43,847 bases of DNA from Collodictyon triciliatum (GCA_043381765.1 JBHJMP010000929.1:1-43847); one strand, 5' to 3'. Counted from the first letter of the stretch, positions 1 through 13,141 are shown. A program made the numbers and translations. Notes: generated by a model from the letters alone, not told the origin.

Positions 1-48
1 TTGCTATGGACTATGTGGATAGCGCGCATATACTCACGCAAAGCATGA

Positions 49-261
49 CTCAACAACCAGCCACCCATTCCTGATAACAGGCAGAATGACATCATACAAA
101 TCTCTTTCCTCAATAGCTTTCTTCGTCACCTGCACGTTCTCTACTACTCCGACCCCGTGAGAAGAGACATGTGGAAAGAGGCTGAGAAGGAGATTAAACC
201 TCGCCTTGTCTCTCTCATGCAAGCACAAGACCCAGGCTACAGGCCAAAGCGCAGGACGTAA
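49..261 (+). CDS. Possible 3' terminal exon of an unrecognised gene entering from the left edge
   Basis: Frame 1 is open from about 49 to a TAA at 259-261. The last 45 codons have a protein-like composition: a helical, charged stretch followed by a basic tail ending YRPKRRT. A plausible acceptor (pyrimidine-rich tract then AG at 115-116) would start the exon at 117. No family is recognised and upstream exons would lie outside the window. The opposite strand is also open across 34-318, so this could be chance. Confidence 0.25.
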   Translation, partial: LNNQPPIPDNRQNDIIQISFLNSFLRHLHVLYYSDPVRRDMWKEAEKEIKPRLVSLMQAQDPGYRPKRRT

Positions 262-3200
262 TTGCTTATTACCGACTACTTCTCCGCCACCCGGCCACCA
301 AGTAGCGTTAGATCTCAAGAATGATATGTTTTTCTTTTTCTTTATTATATATGATAAATTTCGATTCCAGGGCTTCGTTCGATTGTGGGATGCGGGTGGG
401 ATTAAATTATATCCATCTTATGGGAAAGTCCTCGCCTTTGATTTTCATACTTTCTGAGAGAGCATCATTCACTTTAATCCATCAAAAGGCGAAGATACGT
501 TTCGATTAATAGAAATTGTTGTTGGCGATTAATGGACTTAATTTTCATGAAGACCTCAATTTGTGTTGGATGTCTTCTATTTTGGTCCTTTAATGAAGTT
601 ATTTTAGGACTACATGATTGACTTTGTTTATAGAAATAACATTGGCGGTTTGGTTGGTTACCAGCAGGTAGTAGGGTTTCCTTTGTGTGTCGTAAAAGTA
701 TTTGGTTCTGGGTATGCAGCACATCATAGTTGTACTTTTTTCAGGTAAACCTACGTGAAGGAACATGCCTTTTTGATTTAAAATATTATCTCATCTACAC
801 CTAACGTTTCTGAAGCTCACTTAAGGTAAGAGGAGGTTTAAATCTAAGTTGACTTGCTGTTCCATTCGGGGCTTTTCATCTATGCTATGACCCTCAGTTA
901 GATACGGGATATAGGCCTTCAATTTTTAATCAGTAGGTCAAATCAAGCAAAAAATTTTGTGCATAAGCAAATCTGGTGCAAGATTCTTGTTGGGCCCGGA
1001 ACTCTGGTTTTCTCATAAGGAGTGGCAGTTTTCTGATTAAATCGAGTTCCAACGTGATTCCGTAAGGTTGCTTTAGTATTAGTAGTGAATATGTCATCGA
1101 TTTTTTTCTAGACTTTTTCCTGGTATATATTTGCTACTTCCTTCTTATATGTTTCAGTCAGGAAAATTTTTTATTTCAAGAGCATCTGTGAATACTCATT
1201 TATAGTAGTTTCTTAATAGTATATATATATTTAATGACAAAAGTTTGACCATCCCGTCCTGAGTTTGTAGCTCGCAGAGGCACAATACCCCCAAGTCACT
1301 ATTTTGAGTTATTTTACTCAACATCAGTCAAGGTCAAAATACATAGTTGATATTAGTTCTTATTTGATTAATTGGTACCAGAGACTTTATTGTTAAGTAG
1401 AACTAATGCATTTTCGGTACCTCTCTAATCACCGCTCGAGCCATTCAATTCATACAAGCTGTTAATAAAGCGAGTAATTCGTGGTAAATTGTAAGCGATA
1501 AGTAATCATTCGAAGAGGGATATTTGCCGAATTTTTGTGGAATGTCTGAGATTATCCCGGTCAAAATCAGTGCTGCATATGTTTCATCACTTCTCGGTTC
1601 ACAAGTACATCACTTATATGCAATTCTCTCGCTATCTTTTATGTTATTCCACGACAGACGCTATTTGTTTCATTGGTCAACAGTGGAAATGAAACAGACA
1701 GATAGTTTGCGAATAACTCACGCGCATCCTTATTCAATCACTCATACAGCCCGAAACCCCGTTCAAACTGTCCCTGTCCCATTTTCATCAGAATGGCTGA
1801 CAAAAATATGCCATCAGATAATTTCAATGAAATTTTTAATCGCCTTGATACAGATATGCAAAGCTATAGGTATGCTGTGTTTAAAGTAAGCTTATGTTTT
1901 ACCCACTTGGTGGTATTTTTTGTTGGTGGGTATAAAATCGGTGCATCTTTACAGTAGAATACATGCAATTTATACCTTAAGAAATACCCTAACTGACATC
2001 AATAATATCTATAATCATATAAGCTGGCACCTTTTTAAACATTCCCTCTAATATTTTGTCATATTGAAAATGAAAGTGACTAAAAACAGTGCGCCAATAC
2101 GGAAGAACTTCCAGCAAAAATCACAGTGCCACAAAACCCACGTATTTGAATGTGAACTTCCACGCCAAGGTCTCTATATAGGTTAACACGCGACATCAGA
2201 AAAATTATTCATGCAGTATCACACAGAAGGCGAGTGCTATGAACACATCCTAAACATGCAGCTCTAAAACTGTGTAAAAATCTCTCCTAACACTCTTCAA
2301 ACATACACAACATAGTATACCACCAACAAAATGCTCCAGTCAGGTGGGCACTGTGAGTGAGTCCCGTTAAGATGAAGACTTTGACAGGGTTGAAAAAAAT
2401 GAGTAGATTTTGTTTGACAGAACCAGATGTCTAATATTTATTCTTCACACTACAGTATGTGACACAGTCTTTCAAGATATTCGATATAATCAAGCCAAAA
2501 TAAATGGCACACACCACCCTCGCTCTCTTCTCTTCTTCTTTCAAGGGAAATCAAAAATGTGATGCAACATTGTACTTTGGTGCACCTTAATAGGTCTATT
2601 CAGAAAAGAATGTAGGGTTAGGGTCATTTTAAGGATGTACTCTAGACTATAGTGAGTTGTGGGCTGTGATTTCATTTTCATTTATCATTCTGTCTAACCG
2701 TACGGTACTCTTTCATAGAAACTCGAATTAATTTTTTGGCATTCGCAATATTTTTGGTTGAGAGCCCTCAGAATTATCAGATGAAAAAGGGATGTCATTT
2801 ATTTTATTGATTCCATACAATTTATGGATATGTAAAAAAACAACTTAAAGCAGCATATACACATATACCAAAACTTTCTTGATTAAAATATGCGAGTAAT
2901 GATTGTATATTGGTAGCATGTTTCCTCAGAATATTCTGACTTTACTCTTTCTATCTCTCAAAAATAGGGCAGAAAGAGTCTCCTGGTAGTTGGAAAGTTA
3001 TTTGTCCACAGTGAAAGCTTATATTTCGAATGTTTTCTGGGTGGATATGTATCCATGTATTTTCATTTGTGCTTCTTACCTTATTTTTTAGTTCTTCTGA
3101 AAAGTAAGCTCATAGCCAATTTTCAAATGTATGTACTTGATTAGGCAAGGATGCCTAAAATGCATCTGATATCCGCAATTTCCTGTTGACTTGATAGCCC

Positions 3201-3600
3201 CTGAGACAGAGACAATATGAAATATAGACCGCTTCTCTCATGTGGTATTGGTTGGCTTCGAATCAAGTAAAGGGGATAATGTGATGTTGGTTGGCTACAT
3301 CTTTTTCTTGGGTGTAGTACTCTCAGATTTTGTTGCTCGTTTCAATTCAGTTTTCTGGCGAAATAGAAACTAAATTCATCATGATTATAATGACAAATGT
3401 TGTCATGGACATCTAATCCAGGTCTCATACCCGAGGTCCGGACTGCAAGTATTAGGTACACCCTAACCCACAAAGTATAATGGCTGGTTGTTTGATATTT
3501 CTGTCTCGATTACATGTCTTGTGAGCATTTGGTGTTTGGGTTGTTAATTTTGAAGCTAAAATATCATGACATGATACATACAGGGTATTTGAAGTATGGA
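262..3600. other. AT-rich region with no supported gene
   Basis: I see no exon chain with matching phases, no recognisable protein segment and no RNA gene here. The longest open frame (1524-1889, +) reads as non-protein-like and has no splice partners. The sequence is AT-rich with short homopolymers and one TA run near 1220. Confidence 0.5.
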
Positions 3601-3659
3601 ATAAGCATGTTTCATCTTGGGTTTAATTATGCTACCAGTGCACTCATCTAGACAGTTTG

Positions 3660-5600
3660 ACATGATGGCGCCAGTCAGCCTCGTGAGGGGTGGAGCTTGC
3701 ATCGGGAAGCGGAACCTCTTGTTCGATATTTTGTGGCTGACGTACCGCGATCAAAAAGTGCGATTGAGAACGAACTCTTCAAAATCGACGACTGCTTTAT
3801 CCGTCTTCGGGACAAGCAATCGCCGGTTCTCTCTTTCGAAAACCATAGAAGTATGAGCAAGCAACTGCATGCTGTGATGGATATCAGATAAAGATATCGC
3901 TACGAAAAGGACGTGACTCTTATGGTGGACAGCCCTACCCTTGGACTCAGAATCGCCCTCCCAAGAAAAGAAAATGCAGCTGCCTTCGTTAAACAGGGGT
4001 CGTTTAAGCTCCTCAATCTCCAATACACCCCATGCCAGTAAAAACTGTCACAAAGGATGCGCACCTGTCTAACATACCGCTGGGGGTCAGCTGGACTGAT
4101 ATTTTAAGGCATGTAGTGAATACTTTACCCAATCAAAGTCAACTAGAAAAAGCCTGGAGTAATATGCATGGATGATGCACTCATTACATTTGACAAAGAA
4201 CAGGAAAAATAGGAAAACCCAACCTTTGTCGTCATTCATGCTAGACGCTGTCGTGTGGAGATACGCGCCCTCAAAGATTTTGACATCCCATTAACTCTCC
4301 CCAACAAAGAAGGGAATGACACACAATTTCAAGCCACAAAAAAGGAGCTACTGCTAAGCCAAGCACCAAAAAACAAGCGGCCACCAAAAAACAAAATGCC
4401 ACCACTCGCTTCTCAGGCTTCAACACAAAAGTAGCCGACTTCAGTGCTAAAGAATGGCCAACCGTGCAGGCATCGTCTGTGCAAAACAAGCTCAGAGCCC
4501 ACAAACAAGGCCAAAAGCAAGGCGTCGTCTTCTAATGTCAGAGGGAGAAATTGTGACTAGACACCCGCACATGAAGTGCTCGAAGTCACAATCAAGACAA
4601 AGGTTCAGGGACGGCCCCAAAATCAAGAAATGAAAATTGAAATGATGGACGAAACACCAGGCGATTTGTCCGAAAGTGCTTCATCAAGTTCGTCAATGAA
4701 AATGGAGGAAGAAATATCAGTATTTGAATCACTTCTTTCCAAGTGGAGGAAACATCGCATGCCTTCAACATTACCAGCCACCCCAAGTCGATTATATTTC
4801 ACCAAACTCACCTTCAAATAATTAAAATGATGCCGAGGAAAGGGAAACCCAAGCCAACTCGGTAAAAGAATCGAGAAACAAGAATAATGGCACCCAGCAA
4901 ACCACACCCATCAGCGACCTTAGAGGTCATGGCTCCTGGAACCACCCAAGAGACTCTTTCTTCAGCAAGTACTGCGCAATCCATAAGAAGCGACGTCCCA
5001 GACTCGGGATTGGATTAACAACAGTCCATCCAACCTGTCGTCGTCATAGAAGGTTCTGCTGAAGAAGAAAGTGAGCACCTTGAAGCTTCGGGAACGACGA
5101 ATTACTCCTGAAGTACTGTTTGTGAATAGAGACCTACTGTCGAGACTCTTGCGACTCCCCATCGAGAAACGGCTCCTATCCAAGAAAAAGAACCGTAGAT
5201 GAATATAAAACACCGTTTACTCATCCTGAAATCACTGGCGCACCAAAAAAGGATCGAAACCGTCGAATATAAAGCCTCACCCGAGGAAAAGAGAGCGAAT
5301 CAGTCAAGTACACCACCGAATATAGCGAGCCAGACAGAAAATCAGAATGAAAGTAGAACCATGGGTGGCCCTGTCTACCGTGTGGATGAGAGAGGGAAAT
5401 GGAACCGATGATTGCTGATGACCAACAGAGTGCATCTCCCAACACGCCAGCTACAAAGGAGGTGCAGCCAAAATCCCAAGACCATCCGAAAAATCCTGAC
5501 TGAACCGCGAGCAATTGTAACACCGGCCAAATGAAGGATAACTCGAGTAAACCATCCCACCCTGAGCAACCCAGCTCCAGCAGAGAGGGCCAATCACCGG
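3660..5600 (+). pseudogene. Remnant of LINE ORF1 (nucleic-acid-binding protein region), frameshifted
   Basis: Protein-like stretches in all three forward frames replace one another. Frame 3697 onward reads through residues such as VRYFVADVPRSKSAIENELF to about 4040. Another frame resumes near 4063 (LSNIPLGVSWTDILRHVVNT). A Lys/Gln/Thr-rich low-complexity segment lies at about 4350-4530, and a Ser/Glu-rich acidic segment at 4576-4818. It directly precedes the endonuclease-RT ORF in the same orientation, as ORF1 precedes ORF2 in L1-clade elements. No intact start-to-stop frame remains. The ORF1 assignment rests on position and composition; I recognised no specific domain. Confidence 0.45.
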
Positions 5601-5633
5601 GGGCTACAGCCTCCAAAAGCCAATAGAATTTTC

Positions 5634-8147
5634 ATGCGTTTTAACGTTCTGTCGTGGAACGTTAGGGTATTAACGACACCAAAAAAGAAAAGAGGTTCTA
5701 AACACTGCTATTTTCTCTCATTCAGACATCATCTGCCTCCAAGAAACATGGCTCAGCCCTGACAATCTAACAACTATGAAATATGGAAACGTCCACAAAT
5801 GTGGTCCTGTGACGATAATCAACAGACATGCAGGTGTAGCGATTTTGTGCAAGAAATGGATAGCCAAACTCAATCCTCGCTTCAGAGAGATTATTCTTGG
5901 CCGCTGCATGAGTCTCGATATCCAAATCGATGGAGCTAACACTCGTAAAATGGCAACATACATGTCGCTCCAAACAGCAGGTTCAAATACTAGAATACAC
6001 GAGTATGAGCTTGTCTCTAAGGAGATGGAGTCTGCAAAACGTATCATCATCTGTGGAGACTTCAACGCTCTTATTGACGCCAGCACCGAGTGGTATGGGT
6101 TTTCGAAACGCAATGACAAACCTTTCGTCAACTGGACAATCAGGCACAAGCTGCAAGACCCTTGGAAGACGCTCAATCCTCACTCTCTAGGAGCAACGTG
6201 TAGAGGACATACAAAAAGCGGCTTCACGTGGAGCAGAATCGACCGCCTCCTCTGCATAAGGGACTTGCGTGCGTGGTTCAAGAAACTTAAAACAGTCTAT
6301 TCTGCGCTGTTCGACCACATTGCTATCCTGGCTAACATCGATTCAGCCGGTGGCTGTGAATGGCAGGCGAGGTCTATAGACTGGAGGGCATACAATGACT
6401 CCAAGTCGATACAAGACATACAAAACAAGCTCAGGGCTTACTTCAACACCCCAGGCGATGCGCCCATCGAGGCGGAATGGCCAATACTCAAAAAGCAGCT
6501 CTCTATTCTTCTTATCCAAAAATCGAGCTGGTTCAAAAATAATGATGGAGAGGAGCGGAAGAAGCTTGAAAGGGTAAAAGAGGCTCTGATGAAAGCAGCC
6601 GGTAGACCATCGGGGTGGAAATGCACCCAAAAAGAAAAACTGGCGAGATATTAGAAGATAAACTTGCCGAGTAGCTCACATCAGACAATCACAAATACCG
6701 TGAAAAATGGGAAGCGAGATACTTGCGAGACTTTGAGCAGATGGAGAAATGGCTCTTTGGACTAGGAAAGGAAAAAGAAAAAACCTTGTATCCTTCCTGC
6801 GCACCATCTGAGGACATGCAGCATTTATTACCTCGCAACAACAAAAAGAACACCCACGTCTTCTTCTCAAAGATGTGGTCAAGACGAGACTATGATGCTG
6901 CTACTCTCGAGCTTATCACTACAAACTGCTCCATGGCTTCACCCTCGCAAGCAGCCAGCATGATAGCACCAATAGATGCAGGCAAATTGTGGAAAGCGGT
7001 CAAGTCGCTGCACAACGGAAAGGCGTCACGTCCAGATAGGCTGCCAACGGAATATACTCTGCTTTCTTTAATGAAGTCAAGGCATCCTTAGTGGCTTTTC
7101 TGAATGGAATCGTGTCTGGTGGCGACCTACCGCAAGGATTTACAGAGGCCACGGTGCGGCTGATACCAAAGAAAGGAAACTCGAGCAATCTCACAGACTG
7201 GCGGCCAATATCACTGTTGAATAACGACTATAAGATATTTACGACGCTACTCAGAAATCGCATATCACCCATCGCTGACAAACTCGTATCCAAAGAGCAG
7301 ATTGGTTTCATGAACGGAAGGAACATTGACACAAACATCTGGGTTGTCAACAAAGAGTACATGGAATATCAAGTAAGCGGGGTACACCGTGCTATGTTTT
7401 TCTACGACCTGGAGAAAGCATATGACTATGTGAACCACGAAGCATTGGAAAACCATCCTACACAAAAGAGGCTTCTGTACCGAATTCACCAGTCTTATCA
7501 AGAAACTGCACGACAATCCAACAGCGAGGGTACTCACGGCACACGGACCTACGGATGCAATTCAAAGACAGAGCGGGGTGTATCAAGGCTTCCCACTTGC
7601 ACCACTGCTCTTCAACTTTGCCGCTGACTGCATTGCAAACCACTTCCGAAACGAAAACAAGGTGCGCAACCAACTTCTACTTCAATATGCAGACAACACA
7701 GCGTTCATCTTGCGGTCTCACGAAGGCGCCACACTCGCCAACAAATGCATGCAAGAATAAATACGAGCCGTCGGCGGGAAAATCAACTATGACAAGACAG
7801 ATGGTATTCTTTTCGGGTGTCAGGACGGACTTGTGTTTCCAGGAAACATTGTGTGGAAGCCACTGTCACATCCACTCAAGCATCTTGGTATCATATTCGA
7901 TTCACAATCGGATAACAAATGGACAAGCCTGGTTGAGGACATCAAGTCGAAAATATCAGGGTGGAGCAACTTTCATCTCTCGGACGTGGGGAAAGTAAGG
8001 TTGTGGAATCGAGTGATGCTGTCGGCCTTTATCTACAACATGAAAGGTACTTTGCTGAATCCCCAAAGGCTGAAGGAGCTGAAAGACATCTGTCGCAACT
8101 TCATCACTACGAATAATCAAAAATATAAAATCAAGACGCTCTCTAAG
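5634..8147 (+). mobile_element. Decayed L1-like non-LTR retrotransposon ORF2 (AP endonuclease and reverse transcriptase)
   Basis: ORF2 of a LINE encodes an apurinic-type endonuclease and a reverse transcriptase for target-primed insertion. The start at 5634 opens with MRFNVLSWNVR, the usual first strand of the endonuclease. A frameshift near 5690 moves the continuation (ICLQETWL) to another frame. Endonuclease motifs ICGDFNA (about 6050) and SRIDR (about 6235) follow. RT motifs are spread over three frames: NGKASRPDRLP (7015), LIPKKGN then DWRPISLLN (7160-7220), EQIGFMNGR (7295), FYDLEKAYDYVNHE (7400), QGFPLAPLLFNFA (7583) and YADNTAF (7690), then a C-terminal segment to 8147. Frameshifts and stops near 6654, 7090, 7470, 7570 and 7760 make it non-functional. 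It is cut off at 8147 by the LTR of the chromovirus. Confidence 0.85.
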
Positions 8148-8391
8148 TGTAAGGGGATGTCCTTTTATTCTGTTATAAGCTTTTTGTATGATTCTCAACC
8201 TATTAAAGAGTTGACGGACTCGTTAAATATCCTCTGGACGAAGGGTTCAGGGGAGGTTTCTGAGAAAGTTCCTGGAGCGTCCCACGGTGGTTCTTTGGAC
8301 TGATTCTAATAACATACTTGGAGAATTCCGAGATGGGTCTTAGAATCAGATCACAGATTCCAAGGACGCACTTGGGTGCCCAGTTGTTACA
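8148..8391 (-). repeat. 3' LTR of the chromovirus
   Basis: 244 bp, starting TGTAACAACTGG and ending CCCCTTACA in element orientation. It pairs with 13223-13466 over its full length without gaps, with about 18 substitutions. Six of these cluster at 8174-8188. Confidence 0.93.
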
Positions 8392-8414
8392 ACTACTCCC
8401 CTCCCCCTCCTAGC
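8392..8414 (-). other. Polypurine tract of the chromovirus
   Basis: On the minus strand the bases immediately before the 3' LTR are AGGAGGGGGAGGGGAGTAGT, a near-pure purine run. It is the expected primer for plus-strand DNA synthesis. It also encodes the Gly-rich C-terminus and TAG stop of the chromodomain frame. Confidence 0.85.
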
Positions 8415-8641
8415 TGCGACCTTGCAGCTTGTTCAAACTCTTCTACCAAGTTCCGGCAGTTATTTAGGTTCTCTTCTGGCTCCCAAGCATCATCTTCTTC
8501 TTTATATCCCATCCATCTTATTAGGTATTCTGTTTTCCCAGATTTTATCCTGTTTCCTAATATCTTTTCAAGCTCAAACTTATCACTATCTTCCAACTCC
8601 TCAACACCTATTCCATCCTCTTTCATCTCTCGTTCTGGATT
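8393..8641 (-). CDS. Chromodomain C-terminal extension of integrase, separated from pol by a TGA
   Basis: This segment is in the same frame as gag-pol (8642-13141) and follows its TGA (8642-8644) with no shift. An internal ATG lies at 8624-8626. It carries a clear chromodomain with aromatic cage residues: FELEKILGNRI, then EYLIRWMGY and DAWEPEENL. Chromodomains target integration to modified histones. It ends with the Gly-rich sequence encoded by the polypurine tract and a TAG at 8393-8395, one base before the LTR. It was presumably part of one polyprotein; either the TGA is a point mutation or it is read through. Confidence 0.85.
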   Translation of the reverse strand, partial: NPEREMKEDGIGVEELEDSDKFELEKILGNRIKSGKTEYLIRWMGYKEEDDAWEPEENLNNCRNLVEEFEQAARSQLGGGGE

Positions 8642-11600
8642 TCACTCATATTTCTTTAACAAACTCACATGAAAAACAGGGTGAATTTTCATCTTCTCTG
8701 GCAACTTGAGCTTATACGCTACTTTTGAAACCACTCTTTCTACTTCAAACGGTCCAATAAACCTATTCAATAGCTTCCTAGAATTTGACTTAGGCTTTCT
8801 TCTTAGATTCTTAGCATCTAACATGACCATATCACCTTCTGTGAATGTTACTTCCTTTCTCTTCCTATTGGCGTAGTGCTCTTGTCTTTCTTGCGCCTCT
8901 TGTATATTATCCAAAGCAATCCTGATATTGTTTCTTATTGCCTTAATGTACCCTTCTGCTGTGGGGTTTTCGCTGCTTATCTTATCTCCCAATAATGTCT
9001 GTGGCACGATGGGGTCTTTGCCCGTATCCAAAAAAAATGGCGTCATTTTTGTTGTTGGATTTACCGAGTTATTGTATGCGAACTCTAATAATGGCAACAG
9101 CTTATCCCAATCGTCTTGGCTTTTGTTGGAATAAATTCTCATCATGTCCTCTAACGTACGATTAGTCCTCTCTGTCTGGCCATCGGTTTGGGGGTGAAAC
9201 GCCGTGGACATACCTAGTTTGACGTCTAGAGTTTTCATGATCGCTTTCCAGAACTTGCTTGTGAAGCGGCTATCTCTGTCTGAGATTATTTTCCTCGGGA
9301 GTCCATGGTATCTGAATATATTCTGTACGAATATGTCGGCGACATCCTTCGCCGATACCGTCGTCTTGCAAGCCTCGAAGTGGGCTGTCTTTGTCAGCCG
9401 GTCCACGAACACCACAACGCAGTCGTTTCCTCTCCTCGTCTTGGGTAACTGCGTAATGAAGTCCATGGTGATTTCTTCCCAACGTTGTGTGGGAGCCTCT
9501 ATTGGTTGAAGCAGTCCACTTGGCTTCTGGTTAATCGTTTTGGTCCTTTGACAGCTATCGCAGGATTCTATATATTTCTGTATTGTTTTCGACATCCTCG
9601 GCCAGAAGTATCGTGCGCTTATTAATTCATAGGTCTTATTAAATCCGAAGTGTCCAGCAATGATGGAATCGTGATTATCTCTCATAATTATTCCAATTAC
9701 TTTCTCATTGTCTGGTACACACAACCTCTGCTCTCTTTCGGTGTATATAAGTCCCTCCTTCTCAAAAAACTTTCTCAATTTGTTCTTCATTTTCGGTTCT
9801 GTCTTTCCTGTGGTGAGGCTCAACCAGATATCCCCAAAGTATGGGTCAGCCCTATAGCTGTCCCTTATCCACGTCTTGAATTGCTCTTGGGACTCCACCT
9901 CGTGTGTATGTAGCCGCACATCCCTGGATAACGCATCAGCTACTACGTTTTCTTTTCCCGGTTTATATTGTATCTTAAATCCAAGGGGTTGCATAAACGC
10001 TAACCATCTGACTTGCCTAGGTGATAGCTTCGGTTGGCCTTGAAAATATTGCAGCGTTGCGTGATCGGTTATCACAGTAAAAGGCTTTCCATGCAAATAA
10101 TGGTACCAGTGCTCTATGCCGTTCTTAATGGCCAAGAGCTCTCTGTCGTGAACTGGGTAATTCCTTTCGGTTTCATTTAATTTTCTCGAGTAAAATCCTA
10201 TTGGGTGCGCCTGTCCCTCCTCTTCCTGACTCAATACGGCGCCTACTGCATATCCTGATGCATCGCATGTTAATGTGAACGGTTTTTCTGGGTCTGGGGG
10301 TCTCAAGACCGGTGGCGTTGTTAGCTTTTCTTTTATGTCCTCAAAAGCTTTGTTCTGGGGCTCCTCCCACTTGATATCGCTTGATTTCTTTAACATATCG
10401 GTCAAAGGTCTCACTATCAACGAGAAATCTTTGATAAATCTTCTATAGTAGTTTGCCAACCCCAGAAACGACCTCATCTCGGTGATATTCTTTGGTTTTT
10501 CCCAGGTCTTGATGATTTCTGTCTTGGCAGTGTCTACTTTCACGCCTTCTTGCGTTACAATGTGTCCCAGAAACTCTACTTCCCTTTTTCCGAACTCGCA
10601 TTTCGATAATTTGGCATACAGTTTGTTTTCTTGCAGGGTATGTAGAACCTGTGTAAGGTGCTCCTTATGCTCGTCCATTGTCTTGCTGAAGATGAGTATG
10701 TCGTCAAGGTAACACAACACGAATTTATCTAAGAACCTTGACAATACTCGCTGCATGAGTGTAACGAATGTTGCTGGGGCATTCGTCAGTCCGAATGGCA
10801 TGACTTTGAATTCAAACAACCCTAATTTCGTACGGAATGCGGTCTTCGGAATGTCTTTTTCCGCTATGCGCACCTGGTAATACCCGGAGCATAGGTCAAG
10901 TTTACTAAATACCTTAGCTCCATGTAGTTGGTCGAGTAACTCGTCGATTCGCGGTATAGGGTAAGAGTTTCGGACCGTTATTTTGTTTAGGTCTCTGTAG
11001 TCGATGCACATTCTCATGTCTCCATTCTTTTTTTTTACAAACAGAACGGGGGCTCCGAATGGGGACGCACTCGGCCTGATAAACTTCTTTTCTAATAAGA
11101 TCCCTACTTGTTTCTTCAACTCTTCTTGCTCTGTAAATGATAGTCGATATGGCGGGCGACTAGGCGGCTTCGACCCGGGCGTCAATTCTATACTATGGAC
11201 TACGTCCCGTTCCGGAGGTAGTTGCTGTAACTCGTCTTGGAAGGTTCCATGATATGTATCCACTACCTCTTGGAGTTCCTTGGGGATACCCAGTTCCTTG
11301 TGGATATCCGACTCCTGGGTGACGGTAACGTCCTTCAGGTACAGTAGATATTTCACCTCTTGTTTCTTTAGCAACTGATTAACGTCTCTTACGTTCAACG
11401 TTGCTTCTTCCGTTACATCTGACATGTCGTCCATAGTATCTAAGTCGGGTTCCTCGTGAGCCGTAGCCATGCTCCCTTCATCACTATTCTCTTCCTGTGT
11501 TTCTCGTATTTCATAGCCTGGTATTTCATTTGTCTCATCTGTTATAGACAAATCTTCTATTCCTGTCAATATCTTCTTGTATCCTTGAGCTAATGCTCTC

Positions 11601-13141
11601 CTTTCGTTTCTCTTAGACCATCCGTCTTGGATGTTTTCTCTGCTACTGGTAATGCCTTCCATTTTATCCGCCGATCGTTCTATCGGCACTCGTTTCTCTT
11701 CACTATGATTATATTCTCTCTTCGGTGTCTGCGTCCTTCTTGGGTATGTATAACCACGTTCCTTTCTTCCTGGATTAAACCTGACCTTTTCTCTTTCTTT
11801 GCAGTCGTCCATTTCGTATCTCTCTGTGTTTCTTCGCCATTCTTCGCGCTTTCTGCGGTTCCATTCAGCGTTCAGCCTCGATATGTCTTCTGTTTTGTTC
11901 GGCGGACTCCTGTAGTCGCTCCTGTGCGGGCCCTTATTTCCAACGAACGTGGCTATCTTTCCAGCGTCTTCCTCTTTGAACTGTATGTCTCCCGTCTTCC
12001 AATCGATATGAGGGTTGGCGTCTTCTAGCCAAGGTATTCCGACAATCACGTCGTAATCATCTAGATCAATTACCAGATAGTCTGACTTGGTGCGCATGCC
12101 TCTTATATTTATATGTAGCTGGCGTGCTATCTCGTGGCAAAATATATACCTCCCATCTGCTAGTCTTATTCTTATCCTCTGTTGTGGTTCTTCTAATTCC
12201 ACCTTCAATCTTCGCACCAACTTTCGGGCAATGAAGTTTGCCGATGACCCTGAGTCAATCATTACTGTAACTTCGTCCCTCATCAGCCTCCCGCTGACCA
12301 CGAGAAGTGGTCGCGTCCACATTTCCTTGTCCTTTGGGTCCTCCGTAACACGTATCTCCAAGCTATGATTCCCTATATGTCCTTGGTGGAGAGGAGTGTC
12401 TTGGTACGCCGCAGTAACCCGACCCACGGTTACTGAGGTTTCTCTTTTTCCCGACATTGATGCTCTTGAGGCAGTCGGGTTCGGGCAGCGACGCGCGACG
12501 TGCCCTGGCTTTCCGCAGGAGTAGCAGCTATTATGTCTCCCACCTACGCGATCGTAGGTATCTTGCCTCTTCTCTCCGTCTTCTGCTCCTCCTCGTGGTT
12601 TAACTTGTCGGCTGTCGCTGTGGCTGGAGAATACTTCTTCGTAGTGGACAGCGTATGCCTGCGCTTCACGGACACTCTTCGGTTCTCGATAATCTACTTC
12701 CAGCTTAGCTCTTGTTCTCAGCCCGGATAGATACCTGTGGATCCTTTCGGCTTCAGTCATCTCCGAGATCGCGTCTACTATCTCGTTAAATGATCGGTTA
12801 TACTCCTCTATGGAGCCGGTTTGTGAGAGTTTGTCTAACTTTAGTCGAAGTAAGCGCTGACTCGTCGCTCCTCTAAACTGTCGGGTTATCGCTTCTCCGA
12901 AGTCCTTCAAGCTTTTAAGCGCTTGCACTTGTCCTTTCTCCTCGTCCGCCCGGTAGCGTAGCCACCATTCTGCTGCGGATCCATCCAGCAGTAAACTTAC
13001 GAACATTAATTCCTGCTCCTGGGGTACCTTGCGTATTTGGAAGAATGTCTCCACCTTGTATAACCATGTCCTCACGTTCTGCCCTGGTGCCCCGGAGAAC
13101 ATATCCGGCGATCGAATGGCTCCCTCTGTGATGGACTGCAT
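8642..13141 (-). CDS. Gag-pol polyprotein of Ty3/gypsy chromovirus (1499 aa, intact frame)
   Basis: A single uninterrupted frame. Gag spans about residues 1-200 with the usual W-rich start ([10 protein letters not shown]). The zinc knuckle CX2CX4HX4C is at 206-219. The aspartic protease motif IDSGSS is near 295-300. A long, charged, probably disordered linker (about 390-610) precedes RT. RT has LDLCSGYYQ (about 748-756), MPFGLTNAP (781-789) and the catalytic YLDD at 811-814. RNase H ([14 protein letters not shown]) follows near 945. Integrase has an HHCC zinc finger, then a D-D-E core with [15 protein letters not shown] and [11 protein letters not shown]. The frame ends KLKLP...[13 protein letters not shown] and TGA. 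The start at 13141 lies about 80 bp downstream of the 5' LTR. It makes virus-like particles, copies the RNA and integrates the cDNA. An intact frame contrasts with the marked LTR divergence. Confidence 0.95.
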   Translation of the reverse strand: MQSITEGAIRSPDMFSGAPGQNVRTWLYKVETFFQIRKVPQEQELMFVSLLLDGSAAEWWLRYRADEEKGQVQALKSLKDFGEAITRQFRGATSQRLLRLKLDKLSQTGSIEEYNRSFNEIVDAISEMTEAERIHRYLSGLRTRAKLEVDYREPKSVREAQAYAVHYEEVFSSHSDSRQVKPRGGAEDGEKRQDTYDRVGGRHNSCYSCGKPGHVARRCPNPTASRASMSGKRETSVTVGRVTAAYQDTPLHQGHIGNHSLEIRVTEDPKDKEMWTRPLLVVSGRLMRDEVTVMIDSGSSANFIARKLVRRLKVELEEPQQRIRIRLADGRYIFCHEIARQLHINIRGMRTKSDYLVIDLDDYDVIVGIPWLEDANPHIDWKTGDIQFKEEDAGKIATFVGNKGPHRSDYRSPPNKTEDISRLNAEWNRRKREEWRRNTERYEMDDCKEREKVRFNPGRKERGYTYPRRTQTPKREYNHSEEKRVPIERSADKMEGITSSRENIQDGWSKRNERRALAQGYKKILTGIEDLSITDETNEIPGYEIRETQEENSDEGSMATAHEEPDLDTMDDMSDVTEEATLNVRDVNQLLKKQEVKYLLYLKDVTVTQESDIHKELGIPKELQEVVDTYHGTFQDELQQLPPERDVVHSIELTPGSKPPSRPPYRLSFTEQEELKKQVGILLEKKFIRPSASPFGAPVLFVKKKNGDMRMCIDYRDLNKITVRNSYPIPRIDELLDQLHGAKVFSKLDLCSGYYQVRIAEKDIPKTAFRTKLGLFEFKVMPFGLTNAPATFVTLMQRVLSRFLDKFVLCYLDDILIFSKTMDEHKEHLTQVLHTLQENKLYAKLSKCEFGKREVEFLGHIVTQEGVKVDTAKTEIIKTWEKPKNITEMRSFLGLANYYRRFIKDFSLIVRPLTDMLKKSSDIKWEEPQNKAFEDIKEKLTTPPVLRPPDPEKPFTLTCDASGYAVGAVLSQEEEGQAHPIGFYSRKLNETERNYPVHDRELLAIKNGIEHWYHYLHGKPFTVITDHATLQYFQGQPKLSPRQVRWLAFMQPLGFKIQYKPGKENVVADALSRDVRLHTHEVESQEQFKTWIRDSYRADPYFGDIWLSLTTGKTEPKMKNKLRKFFEKEGLIYTEREQRLCVPDNEKVIGIIMRDNHDSIIAGHFGFNKTYELISARYFWPRMSKTIQKYIESCDSCQRTKTINQKPSGLLQPIEAPTQRWEEITMDFITQLPKTRRGNDCVVVFVDRLTKTAHFEACKTTVSAKDVADIFVQNIFRYHGLPRKIISDRDSRFTSKFWKAIMKTLDVKLGMSTAFHPQTDGQTERTNRTLEDMMRIYSNKSQDDWDKLLPLLEFAYNNSVNPTTKMTPFFLDTGKDPIVPQTLLGDKISSENPTAEGYIKAIRNNIRIALDNIQEAQERQEHYANRKRKEVTFTEGDMVMLDAKNLRRKPKSNSRKLLNRFIGPFEVERVVSKVAYKLKLPEKMKIHPVFHVSLLKKYE

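Noticed and set aside
1524-1889. 121-codon plus-strand frame
   Set aside because: Mixed composition without domain, repeats or neighbouring exons; it looks like chance.
3240-3275. GGCTTCGAATCAAG as a tRNA B box
   Set aside because: No A box, cloverleaf or acceptor stem could be fitted around it.
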